Part shown: one piece after another, positions 26,001 through 36,004 of the stretch
How the letters are laid out: each line of letters starts with the position of its first letter
How positions within the stretch are numbered: position 1 is the stretch's first letter
Source: Toxotes chatareus
Lineage: Eukaryota > Chordata > Actinopteri > Toxotidae
Assembly: GCA_016801885.1 (NCBI GenBank)
Contig: CM028891.1
Span: 10,895,517 to 10,959,516 of the forward strand
Reading direction: 5' to 3'
Length of the DNA stretch: 64,000 nucleotides
Program-made: the position numbers and the translations under genes
Notes under the pieces: generated by a model
The model's input: the letters and a program-made list of their open reading frames with translations, nothing else
Database searches by the model: none
Told to the model about the DNA's origin: nothing

Positions 26001-27922
26001 ATCATGTCCAACTACAGTTTTGGATTTGGATTTGTGTGGTGTGATAGAAGTAAACATATTGATAACTGGTCCTGTGTATCTGCAGTGCATCCACCGAGAC
26101 CTTGCAGCTCGAAACGTGTTGGTGACAAAGGGCAGACTGGTGAAAATCGGTGACTTTGGGCTGGCCCGGGACATCGACAACGACAGCAACTACGTTGTGA
26201 GAGGAAATGTATGTGAAATGTTGAGACTGCTGCTTGTTTTACATCATTCTGAATTCGGTCCTGTCTGTCTAGTATCACTTCCCTTACATTATGCGGGCAA
26301 CATGGCTTTGCTGTGCTCCAGGTGCGTTTACCAGTAAAGTGGATGGCACCGGAGAGCATCTTTCAGGGGATGTACACCATGAAGAGTGACGTCTGGGCTT
26401 ATGGCATTCTGCTCTGGGAGATCTTCTCACTTGGTAACTCTCACAGACAAGTACTCAGCACGAGCAGCACATTTAAAATCAGTCCCTCCACAATACAAAA
26501 CATTAAATCTCCTTTGTCTTTTTTAGGTGTCACTCCCTATCCCGGAGTGAAGGTGGATCATGCATTCTATTCAATGATTGAGAGAGGATTTAAGATGGAG
26601 TGTCCATACTACGCCAACGAGTCTGTGTAGGTGTCCTCAGTCTGCATACAAGCCTCATGTTTATCCAGTAAATGGACATAGTATTTGGGACTAAAAAACA
26701 ACATGAGATGGGATAAATATAAATCTTGATGGATGCTGATGTAGGTCTGTACTGCTATAGATTGTGCCTGCACTGAACAATTTTTAGGTACTTTTACTTT
26801 ACCTCAGTATTATACTTTTATACTTCTACTTTACTACATTACTACAAAGGGAAACTTTTTTTATTTCGCTACCATTATTTAGTTATGTTAATACAAAAAA
26901 AGTTTTTTTTGCAGTGCAGCCTGTTTTAAGTGCAAATCAAACAGTATATTAAAATTAAGTTTCACATTTCACAATTATAACAATGCACCATTTTTCAAGA
27001 TAAAGCCATTATTTTAAACAGGTTCATCATCTGTCAGAGATTGAAATGTGAACTGTAAATTAACTAAGTAAACTAGTTCCACCTTGACCAGATTACATCA
27101 GTAAAGTGCAACTTACACATTAATACATTAGCAACATTCATCACAACATACTTCAGTCAGCTTTGGCTGAGAACACTTTTATTTGTATTAAAGTATTTTT
27201 ACACTGGTATTTTTACCTAAGTAAAAAAATCTGCATATTTCCTCCACAACTGTCTTCCAGACCAAACAAATACAGTAGCTGCCAGCTACATATCCAGCTG
27301 CCCTTGACTTCTAGATATGATGGATCTATGAATATCTTAAGTCTTTCTAACTATGACAGCTATGCATAAATATCCTTTTTGCTTGTCTTTCTGCTCCAGG
27401 TATGGGATGATGTGTAAGTGTTGGGCTCTGGATCCCTGCAATCGCCCTTCATTCTCCAAACTGGTGTCCTTCATGTGTGAACAGCTGGCAGACAGAGAGG
27501 AGAAGGTAGGCCTGTAGAACGAGGTCAACATATTTTGTACAGAGCCCACTCAGACACTTAGCGTAGCAATACCAGTCTGTCAGAAGCACAGATTTAACCT
27601 TTCCCTTCCCCCACTGGACAAAGAATGTAAATACCATATCTGATCTAAAAGTGGCATTATTTCCAAATTTCCTTCCTTTTCCCAACCAACTTCCTTCCTC
27701 TTTCAGCTCTACCACAACATGCTTGACCAGACCTCCAGCGACTACCAAAATGCAGCATCCATTTTGGACAGTTCTGCCTTGACAAAACAGGACGAGAACA
27801 AGACGCAGTCAGGCAACGACTACTGTCAAGCCCATGCAACTGAAGAAAGGAAAGCAGAAATGTGTGACTCGGATACTGTGGCAGCTGATGAGAAACTTCT
27901 GAAGCCAGCTGATACAGAGTGA
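20035..27922 (+). CDS. flt3: FLT3 receptor tyrosine kinase (24 coding exons)
   Basis: Class III receptor tyrosine kinase for FLT3 ligand, at the surface of blood progenitors and dendritic cells. Coding exons: 20035-20074, 20553-20635, 21338-21492, 21582-21706, 21845-21956, 22091-22197, 22428-22609, 22691-22829, 22964-23141, 23309-23409, 23557-23671, 23791-23987, 24092-24204, 24295-24427, 24777-24881, 24969-25079, 25198-25354, 25536-25648, 25814-25929, 26086-26208, 26322-26433, 26527-26626, 27400-27505, 27707-27922. The joined frame is 1012 residues (human 993). It has a signal peptide split over exons 1-2, a diverged Ig-like ectodomain, a transmembrane helix near 521-547 and a juxtamembrane segment with DYIYINF. 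The kinase has GSGAFG (598-603), VAVK (K625), a short kinase insert, HRDLAARN (797-804), DFG (817-819) and an activation loop RDIDNDSNYVV. Key residues are intact. Identity as FLT3 rather than KIT or CSF1R rests on the ectodomain match and on pan3/urad/pdx1 neighbours. An in-frame second ATG lies at 20047. Confidence 0.96.
20150..20290. repeat. Alternating purine-pyrimidine tract (TA/CA/CG)
   Basis: A run of TATA, TACA, GTGT and CGCGT dinucleotides covers about 140 bp at the start of flt3 intron 1, including CACACGCGTATATAGATATA and ATACATATGTATACGTATAC. Such tracts can form Z-DNA or cruciforms. The minus-strand open frame across it is an artefact of the simple sequence. Confidence 0.85.
24463..24640 (+). 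mobile_element. Fragment of a common fish interspersed repeat (AGTGGTGGA ... AAGTAC type)
   Basis: CAGTGGTGGACAAACTAGTC, CAGATCCTTCACTTAAAAGT and ACTCCATTACAAGTAAAAGC resemble the left end of a very abundant fish repeat with ACTT/AAGT-rich ends. It lies in the flt3 intron after exon 14. I know the sequence style but not a reliable family name. The match is by memory only. Confidence 0.5.
26776..27250 (+). mobile_element. Second copy of the AAGTAC-type interspersed repeat
   Basis: The left part has AGGTACTTTTACTTTACCTC and ACTTCTACTTTACTACATTA. The right part has TATTTTTACCTAAGTAAAAA followed by TCTGCATATTTCCTCCAC, typical of the right end of the same family. This fills most of the flt3 intron between the exons at 26527-26626 and 27400-27505. 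No transposase is present. Confidence 0.5.
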
Positions 27923-28580
27923 TCACCTATCACTGAAAGCATTGCTGATGTGCAAACCATTTTATCTGTAAATGAAACATTTATGCAGTATTAGGATTTA
28001 CAGGAGAATGCGGTTGTTTTATTTTATTTTTTTAAATGCAGGCATTTAACATAATAAAACATGTAGCATGTATTTAATATACTTAATATGATGTTATAAG
28101 TAATATAACATGATTTTTCATCTTGCATTAATCTCCAATTTCAGCAAAATACTATGATCATGTGGCCTGGATGTAAATACAATATTTTTGTATTCTGTCA
28201 TTTTTCATTGTGCCACTGAAAATGAAAAACATGTTTCATAGAAGGAGCCCAAATATTCTCAGGACTATTATAAAGACATAAGCTGTGAGTTGTAACTTTT
28301 ATCTGCATTAGGTTTATTTACTGGTGCAACTGGCCATTTTTTGGTTTTAGATTGTATCATATATTACATTGGTACCATGTGGCAATATAAGCATTTCCCT
28401 TAAAATATTGATAGACATTGTAATGGTATGGATTTTGTTGTGCTGGTGTTCGTGTATCATCAGCAGTTCAAAGCAGTTTAAACACAGTTTTGGTACTTTA
28501 TATGTTTTTTTAACCAAGCTTTCTAAATTTTTCTGTATTCTTTAACACTGTAATGAGAAGTTTAAGCATTATATACCTGA

Positions 28581-28606
28581 AATAAAATATACTTTTATTA
28601 AATAAA
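28581..28606 (+). terminator. flt3: flt3 poly(A) signals
   Basis: Two AATAAA hexamers (28581-28586 and 28601-28606) lie about 660 bp after the flt3 stop. Earlier AATAAA-like words near 28050 could serve a shorter form. The stretch from 27923 to about 28625 is read as 3' UTR and holds no other gene. Confidence 0.55.
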
Positions 28607-29165
28607 ACACTGGTGGACCCTATAATTCTAAAAATTATATTTCATAATGTTTAGGATAAAGGAGATAATATGTTTGCAATTACACATTAACATGGACATT
28701 TTAATAAATACATGAATAATATAAATAATTATTGTTAGCGCTATCCTCTTCCCCTCAATCACCTTGTGACCCTTTGGTGGGGTCCGGGCCCCCAGGAACC
28801 ACTGTTCTGAGACCACAGACCAGCATTCCTGGTAAGAATACGCCAGACCCGACAAACTGTATAACAGCCAGTTACTGTCTTTAAGCGCCAGGTGGCGCCA
28901 GACATCAGGGTTTACACTTTGAAGAAGTCAACCCGCATCTTAAATTTGCATCACAGCTTTGCACTTGCTCGCAAACTCTTCAATAAACTCGTCTTTTCAT
29001 CATCAGATGTTTGAAGGTTGATATGACAAATAAATGATTAACCACAGCCAGGCTTCGGGGGCTGGTTCTGGTTGTCCACAAGTGCGTTAACCCGTGTTGC
29101 AAAGTGCTGTCCGAAGGTCAACAAACTCTGCCAGTGCAAAAACTAAAGACTGTCCCCAAATAGAG

Positions 29166-29827
29166 ATGGACATCAACGCCGTAAATGCTCTTCCTTACGA
29201 GGATTTTGTGAATATTTTTGGCAATGTGGTGGAGAAATGTCCCATTATAACAGCTGCTGTGTGGTCAAGGCGTCCCTTTGCGAGCTCGTCCGCTTTGGAG
29301 GCCGCCATTAATGAGTTCATCGATGCTTTGCCAGAATCAGGTGAGACACCGACCCACATTTTATTAACTCTTTGTTATATTTTGTCTGTTTGGTTTGGGA
29401 GCCTGTGTTTGCCCCTGCAAATGCCACTTACTCTGTGCACTGATGGACACTGAATAAGCAAAATCGTGTGTGTCTAGGCAAAGAGGGGATCCTCAGGTGT
29501 CACCCTGACCTCGCGGGTAGGGACCTCCAGAGGGGCACCTTGACCCGCGAGTCGCGCGAGGAGCAGGCACGAGCCGGACTGGATGAGCTGGACTCCGCGG
29601 AAGCCTCGCGCATGGCCTGGCTCAACGAGGACTACAAAGAGCGGTTTGGTTTCCCGTTTGTCATCTGCGCCCGGATGAACGACAAGGCGAACATCTTACG
29701 GCAGCTGTCCGAGCGCTGTCGGAACGAGCGCGCGGTGGAGAGGGCGCGCGGCATCGAGGAGGTGAAGAAGATATGCCACCTGCGTCTCCAAGGTCTCGTG
29801 ACCGCTGACGCTCCGAACAAGTTATGA
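29166..29827 (+). CDS. urad: URAD, OHCU decarboxylase of uric acid breakdown (2 exons)
   Basis: The enzyme converts 2-oxo-4-hydroxy-4-carboxy-5-ureidoimidazoline to S-allantoin, the last step after uricase and HIU hydrolase, typically in peroxisomes. Exons 29166-29340 and 29478-29827 join in phase to 174 residues, the usual length. Catalytic His67 falls in CHPDLAG, and Glu87 follows. The core FGFPFVICARMNDK and the ending EVKKICHLRL...NKL fit the family; NKL is a possible weak peroxisomal targeting tripeptide. The start was chosen because MDINAVNALPYEDFVN aligns with the family N-terminus; a longer upstream frame has no such support. It follows flt3 on the same strand, and no cdx gene lies between it and pdx1. 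Fish keep uricase, so the enzyme is probably active. Confidence 0.95.
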
Positions 29828-29947
29828 ACCACCTGGACGTAAAGACTGTCATAGCTATCAGACCTGTACAGGTTGTGAAATTTATTTTATTCCAAATTTA
29901 TTATGTGTGCTATTCATCCATCATACTGTATAATTAATTTTTTAAAC

Positions 29948-29953
29948 AATAAA
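29948..29953 (+). terminator. urad: urad poly(A) signal
   Basis: AATAAA about 120 bp after the urad stop, in an AT-rich setting. Confidence 0.6.
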
Positions 29954-30171
29954 ATATGTGGACCATTGATTATAGTTTTTTCTGTTTGCATAATGTAAGC
30001 TTATATACACATGTGAGCACTGATAATATCGCAAATACATAATTCTGACAGTCATAATATGTATATTTACATTTAGAAGCATGATGGTAAACTACAGGCC
30101 TTTTCACATCTCTGAGGCGAGAAAACAAGGCGCTGCAAAGGTTGATTAGATCATGCAACAGTTTGTGCAAC

Positions 30172-30209
30172 GGGAGGGAGGGCAGGGCTGGGGGTGGGGG
30201 GTGTGGGGA
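30172..30209 (+). other. G-quadruplex-type G-rich tract
   Basis: GGGAGGGAGGGCAGGG (30172-30187) is followed by CTGGGGGTGGGGGG. Four or more short-loop G-runs fit the G-quadruplex rule. It lies between the convergent ends of urad and pdx1. On the pdx1 transcript strand it reads C-rich. The rest of the 29828-30639 interval shows no gene. Confidence 0.7.
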
Positions 30210-30639
30210 GCGTCCATGATTTTGTTGTCTCAGCATGCCATCTGGTGTCCAAAGAATCTGATAGCATGCATGTCGAAGTAAGACGAAGAAATGTCCCTTC
30301 AGTCCAGAAATGGTACACAGTGATATCCAATAAAGGGGCTTAGATGAGGTGCTAGAGAGAGTTCAAGGAGATCTCAGTAAAAGGGGGTGGGGACATTAGT
30401 TTGAAAATGTCATCTCACATCCTACATTTAGGAGAGACTGCTTCACTCTGTCCACTGTTTGCAGCCTAATTATGAACCACACAGGCTGCCTAAAAATATA
30501 AATCCTCTCAAATAATGCTGCCTTGATATATGGGTCTTGTAGCCTATTTCTAACGGGTTTCCACCTTTTCTGGGGAAAAGGGTCCTTGCAATATTACTTT
30601 AGGTCGTAGTCTAGAGGATTAGTGGCTGCTTCTGCGGGC

Positions 30640-33568
30640 CTATGCGGGCTCTCTGGATCCAGATGCGGAGAGAGAGTGACCGTGCAGAGGTGAAACAGGC
30701 GGTGTAGTGGTGTGAGGTCCGTTTGTAGAGGAGACCCCTCCCGCGGCCTCCCCCTGGTCTCCAGAGGTGATGGAGGAGTCCTGGTCTGGGTCGACCCCCC
30801 TCGCCTTCCTCCGGTCCTCCTCCTTTTTCCACTTCATGCGCCGGTTCTGGAACCAGATCTTGATGTGGCGCTCTGTGAGGCTCAGGGTCAGCGCCAGCTC
30901 CACTCGGCGCGGCCTCGAGATGTAGCGGTTGAACAAGAACTCCTTCTCGAGCTCCAGCAGCTGGGCGCGCGTGTAGGCAGTCCTCGTGCGTTTGTTTTCC
31001 TCAGTCTCAGCCATCATGTATGGCCCTAGAGACAGACAAAGATTTAGTCCTAGTGTCTTTACTAATGAGATGTTGTTAAGGTATTTAAACGTTTTATTAT
31101 CAGCTGTTTGGACTAACGTTTGTAATTTTTTTTATTTTTATTTATTTTTGTTTATTTACTGGAAATGACCTATGCGCCTTATAGTACATGGGTTTTTGAC
31201 CAATCCGGCAGGCTCCAGCAGAAACCACAGTGCATATTTGTCTTATGATAGCCAGTAAGATCAACATTTATTCACTTGTAATGTTACGGGGAAATTAAAG
31301 TCACTCGAGATTTACTCAAAATATACGTCTTTAGTCCGAGTTGAAATTTGGAAGTAGCAGATGACATGGGGATATTCTAAAACTGTAACATGTTCTTAGG
31401 AAAATTTGTTGTTTCTAAATCACAGAATTCACTTTTGATGTAGGTGTTGGAGAGGAAGATTATTGGGTAAATTATTTGGGAGATTAAGATTTAGGTTGAG
31501 GCCAGCCATAGGTCGATGTTTCATTTTATTGCTGATAAAAAAAAGTAATATTTCCCATCTTTGCACATATGATGACCCAGACCTAAAATCCATCTTAGAG
31601 ATCAGATATTCAGAATAAAAGCGACAAGACGATAAAAGTGGTTTGAATTTAGACATGAGTGCACTCTGTGATATCTGAGGACATAAAGAATCATTTTGAT
31701 GTTGTTCAGTCACTTGCACGCTAAATTTGTTTTCTGTGGCTGATTTGCTGAACTCTGTTCTTAGAAGACAAAAGGTGAGTCTGACGTTCAGTGGTTCAGT
31801 ATTAGCTCAATGATAAACTGTTGCATGACATTGAAAAAAAAAAAACCTTTTTTTGTGTGTGTGTGTGTGTGTTGATCCAAACTAGAAGTAAAATTGAGAG
31901 TACGCACAAACAGGCTACAGCCCGTCCAGTTATCTTCTAATCATGCAATTTAACATTCTAATTGTAACTGTATCTTTTTCTGGATGCAAAAAAGATTCAC
32001 ATACTAATTGTCATGGCACAAACAATGAGTCCTTTTCTTGCTTTGGACACGTAGTTGGTCTTTTTTAGAAACTTTTTGCAGTTTCCCAGTTTCCCCAGCA
32101 TCTTTGGTATGACAGCCCATTTTAATGCCATCTTAACCCTTACAAAACTGCTCGCGACGTGTTTCTAAAATTATGTGAATTAACGTGTGAATGTTATGTG
32201 AACAATATATGCTATATTTATCACGGAATCCTATCACAAACGCTGTGCGTAAAAGTTAAACGTAGGCTGCAATGTCACAGGAGCGGACTCTGTACGTGGC
32301 CTACACCGGTTTCAAAGGGAATGGGTCAGTGAAAAAATGTCCCGTTTCTAAAATCACTGAAGCAAAATAAATGTTTCTTAATTTCAGTGAGAATTTTCGC
32401 TGATATGAGAAACCTCTGACAATTTTATCGCTCCATTTTAGCAGAGGAAACTCTCAGGACGCACTTTTCTCTTACGCAAACCCCCTCATAAGAAAAATAC
32501 TTTCCACTTCTTAGGCTACAATTAAAGTTTAATTCTGATAAACTAAACGAGTCAGTAACTTCACTTAAGCTGCAAACTTCTGGCGAACAAGACACTGTTA
32601 GTGTAAAATCACCGCAGGTTGTTTCTTCTCTTCATGTTGCCAGGCCTACATCAATCAAAAGCGACTGTGGTAGATTTGAGTTGTTTTAACAGCTTATAAT
32701 GCTCTATAATGCTCTGTAGCTTATAATGCTCTGTAGTATCCAGCCATTGATGGCTTAAGATATGGCGATTTGTGAAAATGTTTTGTACAGACAAAACACC
32801 ACATTTTTGTGACAATAAGACCTGATTTAAAAAAAAAAAAAAAAAGCAAGCACTGACCTTCCGGGCCTTTTACAAATTGACTGACAAGGTAAACTGAAAC
32901 ACCCAGGATCATATTGTTGGCAGCATGATGTCATTATAGGCCTCAGAAAGACTCGGTTGAAACTCACTTGTTAGTGCTATGACTACAGAGTAATGTTGTA
33001 AACAGAACTGTCAGTGTATTTTACATTTAAGCCGTGTTTGATAACCAATTACAATGTAATCAAAGACAAAACCTGCTCTGATAAATTCCCTATATTCAAC
33101 CTCAGTTTGTCTCCAGCTATTCTTCACAAGAATTAGGATTTGAAACAAAAGTTATTAACTGATATGTTGGCGGCTTGAGGGTTTACCTGCCCACTGTCCC
33201 TTCCAGGTGTGTGAGTGGGATTTTGTGGTTTTCATCCAGGGGAAAGGGAGGTGATATCTGCTCTGTTCCCCCGCGTCTCCATAACCTGCGGCGGGCTGGA
33301 GAGCCTGCTGGTGGAGCCCCTGTGGGTGGTGGAGCTGAGGCACACCTGGATCCTCTCGCAAGTTGGGTAGACTGTAAGAGGGGGCAATGTCAGGAAGACT
33401 GGCCTGCTCCAGGGCTCCCATAGACGGCGGTGTGTAAACGGAGTGGACCTGCCTGCTCATGTAGAGGCAGGGCGGCGGGCTGTGGCTGTAGTCCTCACCC
33501 TGTGATCTCTGATAGGCACAGGAGTCTTTAAAAGCCTGCGAGGGGTAGTAATGATCTTCCCGATTCAT
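30640..33568 (-). CDS. pdx1: PDX1, ParaHox homeodomain transcription factor (2 exons)
   Basis: PDX1 is a nuclear factor that specifies pancreas and proximal gut and activates insulin and related genes. Exon 1 is 33568-33187 and exon 2 is 31025-30640, giving 255 residues across a 2.16-kb intron. Exon 1 holds the N-terminal activation region (MNREDHYYPSQAFKDSCAYQ, CLYMSRQVHSVY) and the PBX-binding hexapeptide FPWMK near 109-113. Exon 2 holds the homeodomain at about 138-197 (NKRTRTAYTRAQLLELEKEF and RHIKIWFQNRRMKWKK). The histidine in ERHIKIW is typical of PDX1. The C-terminal tail is shorter and less proline-rich than in human. The exon junction G|GPYMM falls where it does in human PDX1. It is the only ParaHox gene in the window. 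Confidence 0.97.
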
Positions 33569-34944
33569 GGCTGCCGAGGACCCGAGGCTGTGGGGCAGTT
33601 TGCGCGCACATGTACCGTACCTGCGCCCTGCCTCGGCGTGTACCTAATGCTCTACCTGCTTCTAGCGCAACTGCGAGGCCCTTACGGCTCCACACAGGTG
33701 TGTCACTCTGTCACCATGTGACCCTGCAGCGCACAAGCCATTGGTTTCACTGTTTGCTTAAAACGGTTGAGTAGCCCCCCGGTTTCCAGGATATTCTGCA
33801 GCTTGTGGGTTTTTTTTCAGTAAATTGAAAGGCTGTCAGCGCGTAAATCAATGTCCCTCTGTGTACCGTAACGTTTACCTGGCATCCACCTGTATTTGCC
33901 CCCTCCACAGCAGCAAATGAATCTGTGGGAGCCTGCCTCCACACAAAGAAGTTGGTTAAAGAGGTCCTTTTCTTTAGTCTGGAGCGCACGACAGAAACAT
34001 GTTTCTCGTGTAGGATAGGTGGGATTGTCCTCAAACACTGTCGCCATCGACAATTTATATGGATAGATCTCTTGTCTGCACACTGCGGCAGATAAATCGA
34101 TACGGATGGGTGCAAACATGGTTGACCTGCGAGATAAGAGACCTGGATGGAGAGTTGTCTTGGAAACTCGGGCGAAAAGCTCAAACACCTCAGCCCATTT
34201 CCACACCCTCTTTTTTCCCCCTTCCTAACCCTAACCCTTTTGTCTACACCTTTCTGACTTTTAAAATGTACCCATTACACTTCTGGAACTGCATCATTTA
34301 ACACCATTTAGCGCCGGTGGCCCCACAGTCCCAGCACGATGGGCCCTTGACGATAACAAACACAGAGCTGCAGCGGCCGCTTTGCCAGCTTGCACTCTCG
34401 CCATGTTTGCCGGCCATTAGCCTTTAGCGGGCGCGTGTTCGCCCCATTAAACAGCAGCTCTAGTGGTAAACCAATTAGGCTGGAGTGAACAACAGAACTC
34501 AATTAACCGGCGTGCACGTGGAGCGTGTCTCCACAAGCCGCGAGCTCACCTGCGCCTTTATGCAACACTTTTAGCCTCTGATACAAGATATGTGTCATTT
34601 GCCTATTTTTCAGGTAAACTGTACAGGACCACGGAGCTTTTACCTTGATAGCGTGTATCTATAGACTATTTACACTGAGTTCTTCAAAAGCAATTATGGC
34701 ACTTTCCACGGTATCTTAATGGGGCACTCAGCGATGCAATAAAGTTCAAGTAAACCAATTCTATACAAATCACCCCCCTGCACTATGGCTTAATGGTGTT
34801 TATATTTGATCATTGTTTCAAAGAGGAAGGAAACAGTTAACCGAAGCTATTCCTCACTACAGTGGAGAAGGACAACGTGATTTATGATGCGTGAGCGGCG
34901 TTAAACGCATTTTAGCCTTTTTTACAGACACAGACTGTTTTTTT

Positions 34945-34996
<52 letters not shown>

Positions 34997-35998
34997 GGCT
35001 TAAGCGAAGAGTAATGCTGCTTAACTTTGCTATAATAGACCTACGGGTAATCGTGAGCACAGGGACGGACAGATGCCACGTTTATAAAACGCTCTGGATG
35101 TGGAACAATAAAAAAGTGTGTAACCTTAAACACATGGACGAAGGCCAAATGGAAAGATATAAACAGAATTACAACACTTTCAACGCTTGAGCAAATGTCC
35201 ATCAGTTTTCCGAAGACCCTGATAATCCCACTAAAACATACATAAATAGAATTATTATTATTATTGTTATTATCATTATTATAGTAATGGCAGCTATTGT
35301 TTCTGTTACAGCCTAATTAAAATACTATTATTCAATTTCACGCTGTAGACAACTTATTCCAGGACAGGGGCACCAGTAGGAGTGTCAGGAAAAAAAAAAA
35401 AAAATTTTCTCCTTTGACAAACAAAACCGTTTCTGATAGGCGGTATATACATGTCAAAAAGTTGGACAGGCGATAAAAACGTGCTTACCCAGTGGCGACA
35501 GCAGCATGGCTTATGTAAACATTATGACCGGTGAATAATGACAGAAGAATGGTAATGACATTATAATTGAAATCAAACCTCCTCTGCTGTAGGTGAAACA
35601 GAATTACGGCAACCCATGAGTCATGGGAGAGAGAGGGGAGGACATATTGTCCATATTTCCTGAGCTAAAATGTCCATTTGATTGTTTATTTACTTCAACT
35701 TCTGTGGACAATTTGGGAGGAAAAGAACATTACAACGAATTTATTACAACTACTGGATGTATGAACAATTTAGGGAAATCAACTAAACCTATAATACGGT
35801 CTTTTTTTTTATTAGAGGAGACAAAAAAGTTAAATCAAGTTTCTGGCTCCTTCTAACATGGCAGGCTGAACAGGACTCGGACAGCTCTATGAGGTTTGCT
35901 GGCTGGTTAGAGAACAGTTTCAGGAGTGTCCACCTCTGTGCTCACAAGAAAAGGAGTGGCCTCGGGAAAAGCACTGTTCCACCCCTAACCAAAAGTGC
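33569..35998. promoter_or_regulatory. pdx1-polr1d interval with candidate pdx1 control region
   Basis: No gene is recognised here; in tetrapods gsx1 would lie in this interval. A GC-balanced block at about 34340-34530 holds a FOXA-like ATAACAAACA (34353-34362), four ATTA/TAAT core sites (CCATTAG 34414, CCATTAA 34444, CCAATTAGG 34471, CAATTAACC 34500) and an E-box CACGTG (34515-34520). This is the type of site mix known from pancreatic enhancers, but function is inferred. A TG repeat follows at 34949. Confidence 0.4.
34949..34993. repeat. (TG)n microsatellite, about 22 repeats
   Basis: An uninterrupted TG run of about 45 bp follows a T-tract. The apparent HTHTHT open frame on the minus strand is this repeat. 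Confidence 0.97.
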
Positions 35999-36004
35999 TT
36001 TATT
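35999..36004 (-). terminator. polr1d: polr1d-type poly(A) signal overlapping the stop codon
   Basis: The minus strand reads CATGAATAAAGC: the TAA stop sits inside the AATAAA hexamer. If used, the 3' UTR would be only about 15-25 nt. Other minus-strand AATAAA words may exist further left. Confidence 0.4.
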
